DNA from: an uncultured Pelagibacteraceae bacterium
Lineage (GTDB): Bacteria; Pseudomonadota; Alphaproteobacteria; Pelagibacterales; Pelagibacteraceae
DNA length: 64,000 nt
Assembly: GCA_902609915.1 (NCBI GenBank)
Contig: CACLTO010000004.1
Coordinates: 1-64,000 of the forward strand
Reading direction: 5' to 3'
The notes under the pieces are model-generated. The model was not told where the DNA came from. It was given only the letters and a program-made list of their open reading frames with translations, and ran no database searches. The position numbers and the translations under genes are program-made. Of this stretch, positions 42,481-51,500 are shown piece by piece; within the stretch, counting starts at the first letter, position 1; each line of letters begins with the position of its first letter.

Positions 42481-43590
42481 TTATAGTTTTTGAAAAATTC
42501 TTTTTACTACTTCATCTAAACTTTTTTGTTCTTTATCATTAAGATTTTCTAATTCAGTACGTTTAGTAACTGATTTTTCCTCACTAAACTTAGTTGAAAT
42601 CACATTAGTTTTTTCCTCTATTGATCTGTTGAGTTCTCTAATTTTATTAGAGATTTTTTCTTTTTCTATTTCAATATCTGATAAATTTACTCTAATCGCA
42701 TCACTATTTTTTTGTGCTAACAAAAGTTCGCTAGACAATCTAACATTTTCATCTTGGTAAAATTTAATTTTATTGTTTTTTTCGCTAATATCGGTTTGAC
42801 TAGATTGCTCCAAATAATTGACCTTCTCTTGTAATTTTTTAGTGTTAACAATGTATCTAGATACCGTATTTTTTAGCTCAGCATTATTAATTTCGTAAGA
42901 TCTATTCTTTTGATTAGTATTTTCCAAATAAAGATCTTTATCAGATAATTCAGATTTTAAATCTTTAATTTCATCTGATAATATTGAATTTTCTCCACTT
43001 ATTTTGCTTAAATTAATTTGTAAATCTTTACTGTTTTTTGTTAACTCTGTATTTTCCAAAATTAATTCATTATTTGCATTATCTTTTTTAATTAATTGGT
43101 TATTTAAATTATTATTATTAGATTTAAGTTGAGTATTCTCTAGTTTGATATTTTGATTTTCAAGCTTTAAAAATTCATAACTATCAAATAATAAATCATA
43201 TCTTTTTTTTAAATTATTATAGTTATCTAATAATTCTTTTTTATTTGTCTTTAAATGATCAATTTCATTTCTAAGATTTTTTATCTCTATTTGCTCGTCA
43301 ATAATTATTTTTAAAGTATTTTTTTTAATTTTCTTCTTAAGAAAATCGTATATTTCATTTACAATTTTATCCTTTATTTCATTTTTTATCGAAATCCTAT
43401 GATTAATTGAACTAATATTATTCTTTGTAAATTTTAAAATTTCATTATTTAATATTAATGGTTCTTCAACAACTTCAGTTTTATTTTCTAATTTTTTTTT
43501 ATTAATAAATTCTGGTGATTTTTCGTCATTATCTCGATTTAAAATATTATTAGTTGCTTCAACAATTTCCTTAATAGAATAAATTTTCAT
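42481..43590 (-). CDS. Long coiled-coil protein, paralog of the protein at 40871
   Basis: A 369-residue protein with a predicted near-continuous coiled coil from about 95 to 345. It contains a run of short degenerate units rich in Asn, Leu and Glu (LENQNIK, LENTQLK, LNNQLIK, LENTELT). The conserved block AELKNTVSRYI, IKFYQDENVRLSSE and KIRELNRSIEE matches the 40871 gene. The N-terminal 90 residues look like a separate basic domain. It lies 86 bp after the phosphatase gene and may belong to the exopolysaccharide transcript. The function is unknown. Confidence 0.65.
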   Translation of the reverse strand: MKIYSIKEIVEATNNILNRDNDEKSPEFINKKKLENKTEVVEEPLILNNEILKFTKNNISSINHRISIKNEIKDKIVNEIYDFLKKKIKKNTLKIIIDEQIEIKNLRNEIDHLKTNKKELLDNYNNLKKRYDLLFDSYEFLKLENQNIKLENTQLKSNNNNLNNQLIKKDNANNELILENTELTKNSKDLQINLSKISGENSILSDEIKDLKSELSDKDLYLENTNQKNRSYEINNAELKNTVSRYIVNTKKLQEKVNYLEQSSQTDISEKNNKIKFYQDENVRLSSELLLAQKNSDAIRVNLSDIEIEKEKISNKIRELNRSIEEKTNVISTKFSEEKSVTKRTELENLNDKEQKSLDEVVKRIFQKL

Positions 43591-43675
43591 AATAATTTAC
43601 GAATCGCTATAAGCTATTTATAATTCATGCTTTCTTATATTCAAGTAATGGTTGTATATTAGAGTTTAGAAGGAT

Positions 43676-44389
43676 TTAAGCGGTGATAAATATTCTACTA
43701 TTATCTGAGTCCGTTACACATACACAAGATAATTTTCCTGAAAAATAACACCCACTATCAATATTAATTCTAAAAGGATCACTTATTATGATCTCTTCTG
43801 GAGTATGACCATGAACAATAACCTTTTCCGATTGAAAATCTTTTTTAAAAAAGTCTTTAGATCTTGACCATAAATAGTCTTCTTTAGTTTGTTCAGATAA
43901 TTTATTAGAGGGATTAATTCCTGCGTGGACAAAAAAATAATTTTTTGTTGAATATACTAATTCTAAGTTTTTAAAAAAATCTATATGACTATCTTCAATA
44001 TTATTTAAAAATTTATTTCTTAATCCATCAATAACCTCATCTTCAAAACCATCTTTAATAAATTCTACAATCTCAATATTATAACTTCTAAATGTTTGGT
44101 CTGCACCAAAGTTAAGCCAATTTTTAATATTATTATGTTTATTAATTAAAAAATCGATTAGAAATTGATCATGATTTCCCAGTAAATTAATAGTATTAAT
44201 CTTATCTTCTTTTAATTTTAGAATTTGATCAATAACCTGTTTAGAATTTTTTCCTCTATCGATATAATCCCCTAGATAAATTAATACATCTTTTTTAACA
44301 TCAAAATTCTTATGAGTAAGTATTTTTTTATGAAGTGAGGTTAACTCTTTAAAACAGCCGTGGATGTCTCCAATAGCGAAATAATTCAT
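43676..44389 (-). CDS. Calcineurin-like metallophosphoesterase (PP2A/PrpA/ApaH-like)
   Basis: A 237-residue metallophosphatase with the full metal-site set: GDIHG (Asp8, His10), GDYIDRG (Asp41), GNHD (71-74), and later His residues in FVHAGINPS and VHGHTPEE. This is the bacterial Ser/Thr-protein phosphatase or Ap4A hydrolase layout. It starts 5 bp after the polyprenyl glycosylphosphotransferase gene and is two genes from the Wzc-like tyrosine kinase. It could therefore be a regulatory phosphatase for the exopolysaccharide machinery (inference). No Wzb-type tyrosine phosphatase is in the window. Confidence 0.8.
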   Translation of the reverse strand: MNYFAIGDIHGCFKELTSLHKKILTHKNFDVKKDVLIYLGDYIDRGKNSKQVIDQILKLKEDKINTINLLGNHDQFLIDFLINKHNNIKNWLNFGADQTFRSYNIEIVEFIKDGFEDEVIDGLRNKFLNNIEDSHIDFFKNLELVYSTKNYFFVHAGINPSNKLSEQTKEDYLWSRSKDFFKKDFQSEKVIVHGHTPEEIIISDPFRINIDSGCYFSGKLSCVCVTDSDNSRIFITA

Positions 44390-44394
44390 TATTT

Positions 44395-45792
44395 TTAGTC
44401 AACCTTTTGAAATAAAACTACAAATATAGTTCTCATTAAAATATAAATATCCAGCATTAAATTCCAGTTTTTAATATAGTATAAATCATACTGAAAACGT
44501 TTATTCATTGATCCGTCTTCATCAGTAGGCCCCCTTAATCCATTAACTTGTGCCCATCCCGTTATACCTGGTAGACATTTATGTCTTTGCATAAAATTTT
44601 GAACTTCCTTTGAATAATATTTTGTATGATCAGTCATATGGGGTCTTGGCCCTACTATCGACATATCACCCTTTAAAACATTAAAAAATTGAGGTAGCTC
44701 ATCAATACTTAATCTTCTAATTATTTTGCCAACTTTTAAAAGTCTTCCGTCACCTGCTTTCACTTGTAATGTCTCATTTTTATTCTTCATATTTTTTATA
44801 GATCTTAATTTTAAGATATTAAAAGATTTACCATCCCAGCCAGTTCTTTTTTGTTTAAAAAAAATTGGAAAACCATCCTCTAATACAATTAAAATAGAAA
44901 AAATTATTATTATCGGTAATGAAATTATAATGAAAATTAAAGAAAATATCTTATCCATTAAAGTTTTTAATAAAAAACTTGTACCGTAAAAAGGGGAAAA
45001 AGAGACATTATAAAAGTCAAAGCCTGCCTCACTATCTAATCCCTCAACAAATTTAAATTTTGATTCTGGTTGAATTAAACGACAATCAATTGAATAATTT
45101 AGAAATTTTTCAATTATACTTTCTATATATGATTGTGTTTTAGTATTTGAAATTATCCAAACTTGTCCGATAGAATGATGGTTTAGAATTTGACCAAAAT
45201 TCTCGTTCAGACTAAAACTTGGTATTCCATAAAAATTTGTATCTTTTTTATCAAGTTGATCTATTGCTATTAAACACTTAATCACAGAGTTGCTAACTTT
45301 CTTTGGAAATTTTTTTATAATATCTTGACAAGATATTGCATCTCCGATTAATAAAACATTTCTCTGTATGGAATTTGATTTAACTAATTGAGCATAAACG
45401 TAATCAAAAAACACCTTAGAAAAAAGGAATAAGAAAGATGAAATACCTATATTTGTAAAAAGCCATATACGTGAATAATTATCTGTGGTTTTAAAAATTA
45501 CAGTAACCAAAATTACAAAAATAAAAGTTTGGATTAACAACAAAAATTCAATTCTAAGCCATTGAACTGTTCCTTTGATATATCTTTTTTCTTTAGTAGT
45601 AAAAATTGAGAGAATAAAGAAAATAACTACAATAAATATTGAGGCCTCTAAATAAGACTCTGATAAATTCCATGTATTATTTCTTATGTAAAAAGAAATA
45701 ATACTGCTAACAAATAATATTATACTTAAAAATGAATAATAAAATAATAAAAAAGATTTATCATCTCTTTGAAATATTTTTTCAAATATCAT
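44395..45792 (-). CDS. Polyprenyl-phosphate sugar-1-phosphate transferase (WbaP/WcaJ-like)
   Basis: A 465-residue priming enzyme. Four to five N-terminal helices (about 15-130) and a central domain are followed by a membrane re-entrant helix near 275. The C-terminal catalytic domain has KLRSIKNM, the DELPQFFNVLKGDMSIVGPRP block, LPGITGWAQVNG and DLYYIKNW. It transfers a hexose-1-phosphate from a UDP-sugar to undecaprenyl phosphate and so starts repeat-unit assembly for exopolysaccharide. It lies 38 bp after the wzc-like gene. Confidence 0.9.
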   Translation of the reverse strand: MIFEKIFQRDDKSFLLFYYSFLSIILFVSSIISFYIRNNTWNLSESYLEASIFIVVIFFILSIFTTKEKRYIKGTVQWLRIEFLLLIQTFIFVILVTVIFKTTDNYSRIWLFTNIGISSFLFLFSKVFFDYVYAQLVKSNSIQRNVLLIGDAISCQDIIKKFPKKVSNSVIKCLIAIDQLDKKDTNFYGIPSFSLNENFGQILNHHSIGQVWIISNTKTQSYIESIIEKFLNYSIDCRLIQPESKFKFVEGLDSEAGFDFYNVSFSPFYGTSFLLKTLMDKIFSLIFIIISLPIIIIFSILIVLEDGFPIFFKQKRTGWDGKSFNILKLRSIKNMKNKNETLQVKAGDGRLLKVGKIIRRLSIDELPQFFNVLKGDMSIVGPRPHMTDHTKYYSKEVQNFMQRHKCLPGITGWAQVNGLRGPTDEDGSMNKRFQYDLYYIKNWNLMLDIYILMRTIFVVLFQKVD

Positions 45793-45830
45793 TTAAAAAT
45801 TATATTTGATTTGTTCCTAATTATTAAGTC

Positions 45831-48017
45831 TTAACTATAGCTTTTATATTTATTGTAATAACCACCATATTGGTAGTAACCATAATAGCTTGCTTTAGAA
45901 GTATCTAAATCGTTAAAAATTAATCCATCTACTTTAACTTGAACGCCATTTAATTTTTTTAATACAGATTTAATCCCAACTAACTTTGTAACATTAGACC
46001 TTGCGATCAGGAAGTTATGATCAGTAGCCTGACTTATGAATAACGTATCACTCACCGGTTGTATCGGAGGTGTATCAATAATCACATAGTCATAATTTTT
46101 CTTCAGAGCATCAAAAAAACTTTTTAATTTTGATGTGGTTGTTAAATCTGTTAAGTCTGACCTTCTCGTTCCTGATGTCATTACCTCAATATCTGATCCT
46201 GGTAGTTTCATGATACAATCACTCATTTTAACCTTTCCCTGAATAATATCACTAAACCCTACTGTAGGTGCCTCATCTGCAAGGTTAGTTTTGCTTAACA
46301 CTGAAGGTCTTCTTATATCAGTTTCAATTAAAAGAACTTTGCCAATTTTAGAAAATGCTAAAGCTGTATTTAATGAAACTGTAGTTTTACCTTCTCCAGA
46401 GTAAGTCGAGCTTATTAATAATGATTTGTTTTTTTGATATTTTGCAACCAATAAAGTTCTTAAAGTTCTAATACTCTCTGAAAATTCAGAATTTACATCC
46501 TCTATAAATATCTGGGACAAATGGTATCCTTTATCTAATTTTTTTACTTTTGGAAGCGTTGCTAATACTGGAATATTGAAATTTTCAAGATGTGATGGTT
46601 CAATAACTGTGTTACTATTAAATTCTAAATATATCAAACCTCCAAAAAGAATTATAAACGATGTAAGATAAAACATTATAGTAATTTTTGTTACATTTGG
46701 AGATACGGGTAATAGCGGTAAAAGTGCATTTTGAATTATTCTAACATTTGATGATTGAAGCTCTTTAACTTCATTTGTTTCCTTCATTCTTTGAAGAAAA
46801 GTTTCATAAATTCTATTATTTGTCTCAACTTCACGCACATATTGTTGTAATGCAACATCCTTTTCCTCTAATGCTTGTAATTCAAATTTTGCTTGATCAA
46901 GTTCCGATTCACTCGACTCTATAAAACCCCTTAAATTTGATAATTCAAAAGCAGCTGCTGCAATATTTTCCTCTAAGATTTCTTTAAGCCGGTTATCTAA
47001 ATTTTGTTTGGTTTTGAGTGCCTTTTTAACTTTTGGATGTTCATCGGTGTAAATAATTTGAAGTGCCTCAATATTATTATTAGTAGCATTAATATTTGTT
47101 CTAATATTATCTACCTCTTTTTTGTTTCTAAGATCTGCTATAGCTAACAGTTCATCAACATTTCCATCAGCTAGTTTAATTGAGGTAAGATCATTCTGTT
47201 TTTTTTGTAACTCTCTATTTGCTTCAATAATTCTTTGAGAGACAGATTTAATTTGATCAATCTTAAGATCTTTAATGTCTCCTATATCTATTAAATTATT
47301 CTCTTTCTTATAATTCAGCAATTTTTGTTCAGCAATTTCCATTTGCTTTAAAAGCTTAGATAATCTTACGTTTATTTGCTGATTAGCATAGTTTGTAACT
47401 TTAACCTTTGTATCAACATCATATTTTAAATATGCATCTATAACTTGTTCTAATAAAAATTTTGCAAATTCAGCACTTCCTGAATTCATTGTTATATTTA
47501 CAACATCACTGTTTCTTATTTGAGATACGGCTAAATTATCTGTAATATAATTTTTCAAAATAATTTTTAGATCATCTTGATTAGTCGTATCTTTTTTTTT
47601 ATTGAAATTTAAGAATCTTAAATTTTTAGCAAAATAATTTTTCGGTAATCTTTTGTACAGATCTGTAATATTATCTAAATTTTTTGGATCTAATAAAATT
47701 GAAGATATAACTTCGTCACTTTCTATTATTTGAATTTGATTATTAATATAATTATTATTACTAAACCCTGTTCTCCCAGTTTCTCCATCATATACTTCTT
47801 CTATATTAACAATGTTTTTTGTTGACTCCTCAATTACTAGAGTTGCTTGACTTTGGAAAATTGGGTTAATATTTAAAGATATAAATAATCCAAGTAGTCC
47901 AAACAAAAGAGGGACAATTAAAAGTATTCTTTTAAATTTTAAAAGTATGATCCAATAATGAGCTAAATTTAATTGCTCATTAATATCACCTATTCTTTCT
48001 AATAAACTTTTTTCCAT
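45831..48017 (-). CDS. Polysaccharide co-polymerase / tyrosine autokinase (Wzc/ExoP-like)
   Basis: A 728-residue PCP-2a protein. The N-terminal Wzz domain has transmembrane helices at about 33-52 and 450-470, enclosing a long periplasmic coiled coil (about 200-420). The cytoplasmic BY-kinase domain has Walker A YSGEGKTT (Lys544), Walker A' LLIETDIRRPS and Walker B VIIDTPP. The last about 20 residues hold nine tyrosines, the expected autophosphorylation cluster. It controls chain length and export of polysaccharide with the Wza-like lipoprotein (55386). It is the first gene of the minus-strand run down to the coiled-coil trio. Confidence 0.93.
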   Translation of the reverse strand: MEKSLLERIGDINEQLNLAHYWIILLKFKRILLIVPLLFGLLGLFISLNINPIFQSQATLVIEESTKNIVNIEEVYDGETGRTGFSNNNYINNQIQIIESDEVISSILLDPKNLDNITDLYKRLPKNYFAKNLRFLNFNKKKDTTNQDDLKIILKNYITDNLAVSQIRNSDVVNITMNSGSAEFAKFLLEQVIDAYLKYDVDTKVKVTNYANQQINVRLSKLLKQMEIAEQKLLNYKKENNLIDIGDIKDLKIDQIKSVSQRIIEANRELQKKQNDLTSIKLADGNVDELLAIADLRNKKEVDNIRTNINATNNNIEALQIIYTDEHPKVKKALKTKQNLDNRLKEILEENIAAAAFELSNLRGFIESSESELDQAKFELQALEEKDVALQQYVREVETNNRIYETFLQRMKETNEVKELQSSNVRIIQNALLPLLPVSPNVTKITIMFYLTSFIILFGGLIYLEFNSNTVIEPSHLENFNIPVLATLPKVKKLDKGYHLSQIFIEDVNSEFSESIRTLRTLLVAKYQKNKSLLISSTYSGEGKTTVSLNTALAFSKIGKVLLIETDIRRPSVLSKTNLADEAPTVGFSDIIQGKVKMSDCIMKLPGSDIEVMTSGTRRSDLTDLTTTSKLKSFFDALKKNYDYVIIDTPPIQPVSDTLFISQATDHNFLIARSNVTKLVGIKSVLKKLNGVQVKVDGLIFNDLDTSKASYYGYYQYGGYYNKYKSYS

Positions 48018-48120
48018 TTTAATATTTTGAGAATCTAATTAAAAACGATTCGCTTACAAGTTGTTTTTTATTTTTTGAGTCTATCTGGTAAATTTTTTTA
48101 TCAACATACAATATATAGTA

Positions 48121-48588
48121 CTAATATTTAGACAAAACAACTCTTCCCGTCTCATCACTGAATCTAGGAATATTTCTTAAATAATAAAGCTTAAGAGTTT
48201 TATTTTTCTTTTTATTATTTTTCGAAAGAATAAAAAGATTTAAGAAATTTTTTTCAAACTCAATTTTATCAACATCATTATTAATCTGATGAAGTACTTT
48301 TGTTTCCCAATATTTATAATCTAACGCAGATTTCCTTTCTGTTTTTTTTATAAGATTGAAAATTTTCTTACTATATAGACTGGTGCCCCCAATATCCTTT
48401 TTATTAATCATTATGGGTTTGATAAAAAAAATCGAGTAATTGTATGGTAAAAAATTGATTGTTTTTGAAAAATAATCATCAATTTTAGTGCTGTAAGATA
48501 TTATTAATATAGAGAAAATATTATATAAAGAGATTATAATTAAGCTAATTATTAAAATTTTGTTTATGTATTTATTTAAGAAAAACAC
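48121..48588 (-). CDS. Membrane-anchored protein of unknown function
   Basis: The open frame runs 177 residues from ATG 48654, but that start would overlap the divergent giant gene by 89 bp. GTG at 48588 gives 156 residues, an immediate basic-hydrophobic anchor (NKILIISLIIISLYNIFSILI) and only 23 bp of overlap, so I prefer it. The rest is soluble and lysine-rich, and ends with YLRNIPRFSDETGRVVLSKY. It lies 103 bp before the wzc-like gene in the same direction. No family is recognised; a partner of exopolysaccharide export is possible. Confidence 0.5.
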   Translation of the reverse strand: MFFLNKYINKILIISLIIISLYNIFSILIISYSTKIDDYFSKTINFLPYNYSIFFIKPIMINKKDIGGTSLYSKKIFNLIKKTERKSALDYKYWETKVLHQINNDVDKIEFEKNFLNLFILSKNNKKKNKTLKLYYLRNIPRFSDETGRVVLSKY

Positions 48589-51500
48589 ATTTAATTTTAT
48601 CAAAATAAAATTAATTTTACCATTAATTTTATCAACTGTATTTTTTTGTAACATTTCTCATTCTGAACAGATCTTTACAGGATTTGTAGAGTCTCTAGAA
48701 GGTCAGGCAAAAAAAAACATAAATGGGAATCTGAAAAGACTAAGTGAATATGATCAAATATTTACTAATGAAAGTATTGTGGTTAGTCCAAATTCATCCA
48801 TCAATATATCATTTATTGATAATTCTATTTTAACACTTGTTGGAGATTCTGAATTTTTGGTAAAAGAATTTGATAATACTTCCCAAGAAAAGTTGTTTCG
48901 ATTAGAGATTTTAAAAGGTAAATTTACTTTTGAGTCTGGATCTATTGCAAAATCAAAAGATGATGCAATGAAAATTATTTTGTCTGAAATTGAAGTTGTT
49001 CTTAACGGAACGCTTGTTACGGGTGAAAATTCAGAGGCTAATAAATCAATAGCCTTAGTAGAAGACTCTATGGGAAAAATTGGGAGTTTGAAAGTTACAG
49101 TTGGGGATCAAACTACAACGATATCTGAACCTTCAGTTGGTATAAATATTTCAGGATCACAAATTCAGCAAACTACTCTTAGTACGGAAGAAGTAGATCA
49201 AATTAAAGAAATAAAAAAAGAAGCATTAATTAAATCATCAACGCAAAGCGAAGAGGATATTGATAGAGCTTTATCAAAACAATTAGCTAATGGAACAATC
49301 CCTGATTCAAATGGAGATGGTATTGCTGATGCAAACGACATTGAGGCTTATAAAAATGAAATTTATGATTTTAGAGGAGAAAGATTTGATTATTTTGTAG
49401 AATATTCTACAGGAGCTGACATGGGATTGATGTCAGATATAATTATGAATTCTGATCCAAGTCAGTCAATGTATCTTATGCAAAGTATGATTGATTTCGA
49501 CCAAGCTAATACTACCAATCTAATGGATGAGGTTGCAAAGGCTGGATTTGATGTATTTTCACATATGGCTCAAGCAGATGGTTTAGACCCAACTATGCCT
49601 TATATGGATGAAACTTTTGATTTCAATGAAATTAGAACTTCAATAGTTGATGGGATGATCTTAGATCAATCTGAGCAATCAATTGATGCAATAGCAAGAG
49701 TAATGGCTGTAAGTGATCCTTCGATGAGTACATATTTAGTAGAAGAGATCTCAAATATTACACCGCAAGGTGATGAAAATTTTTCAATAGACATATTAGC
49801 TAGTTTCACAGAAATGGCGCCAGAAAAGTTAGCTGAATTTTATGAGGAAGATCCCGAAACAATGAATAAATTAACAACCAATGCATTTCAAAATGCTGAT
49901 GAAGGAGATATTGAAATGATGGCAACGATAATGCAAGAAACTTCTCCAAAAGATACTGCTTTATTGATGACAAATTTAGTTGAAAATAATCCTGAAATGA
50001 TTGCTGGAGTTTACGGCACTCTAGCAGAGCAAGATTTTGATCTATTTGATCATATAGAATCTGCAAAAGTTAAATCTGGTGAAACTGTAACTGTAAGTAT
50101 CGCAAATGACTCTATGTATGGAACAGAAATCAGTGATGGAGGTCAAATAATGAATATGGTTGTAGATGACAATATCATTGCTTATCAAGATGAGTATTTC
50201 CAAAACTTTAAAGGAGAAGTTTTTGCTGAAATAATAGCTCATTCAGAGGGGACCTCTTCTGAAGTTGTAGCCGAACTTATGATGGATACAACTAATGGTG
50301 ATACTGCAATGTTTATGATGGAAGCTGTAATGAATGAAAATCCAGATGTGCTAAGTGATGTTATGAATAATTTTGCTGATCAAAATTTTGATATCTTCGA
50401 ACATATAGAAGAGACTACAATTGACGAAGAAAATATTGATATTGATGATAATCAATCTGAAAATATTCTAGTTACAGATGAGAACTTAACTACTACATCT
50501 TCACCAACTGTTGTTACAGACAACATATCTTCAGGCTCAGAAAATAAAATTCGATTAACAAAAGCTGAACGACAAGCTTTAAAAGAAGAAAGAAAAGCAA
50601 AAAGAAAAGCTGAAAAAATTGCTAAACAAGAAAAAAGGAAAGCAGAAAGACAAGCAGCAATTGCTGAGAGAAAAGCAGTAAATAAAGCTGCAAGAATAGC
50701 GACCAGAGAAGGTAATGAAGAAGAAATTGAATTTGATAACATTGAAGATGATTTAAAAGAATTTAAAACAGAAGTATTTAAAGAAATGATTGAAAATTCT
50801 AATCAAAATACAATGTCTACAATGGCTAAATTAGTGACTACTACAGATAACTCTACTGTCTCACTTATTTTTGAAACAGTTATTTCCGAACAGAACAATC
50901 CTGAAGAAAATATCGATAATATTTCAAATCAAAACTTAGCTTTAGATTTTATGGACAATCTGAGTAATGTTGACTCTGAAATAGTGGAAACAATTTACGA
51001 GACTCAAACTGAACTAGTAAATGATATTGTTGATACAGCACTATCAGATGTATCATCTGAAGATTCTGAAGCTATAGCTAATATAATATCTTCTTCAGGA
51101 AATAATGAAGTGATAGAGATGGTGTTTAATAATATTGTCTCTTCAAATGATCAATCATTAACAACTGAAGTCTTTACAACTCTTGCTGAAAGTGAAGATG
51201 GTGCAGATGCAATAATTACAATGGCCTCAACTAATCAAAGTCTTTATGAAAATATTGCACAAGATATTGATTCAACATATATGACTGCAGCATCTTTATA
51301 TACTGATACAACTTCACAATATAATACATCTACAACAGCAGCAGCTGCTGCAACATCTGCTTCAGATACTACAGCTTATGCTGCTGGTGATATATCTTGG
51401 ACGACCTACCCTATGTCACCTGGAACTATTTCAACCAGTTATTACGTAAGTATAACTGGAACGGCTGAGTCTATGAATGGCGTAGTTTATTCTGTGTCGG

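Noticed and set aside
50452-50742. A 96-codon minus-strand hydrophobic frame inside the giant gene
   Set aside because: It is the reverse reading of the Lys/Arg/Ala-rich helix, which always yields Leu/Phe/Ala-rich sequence.
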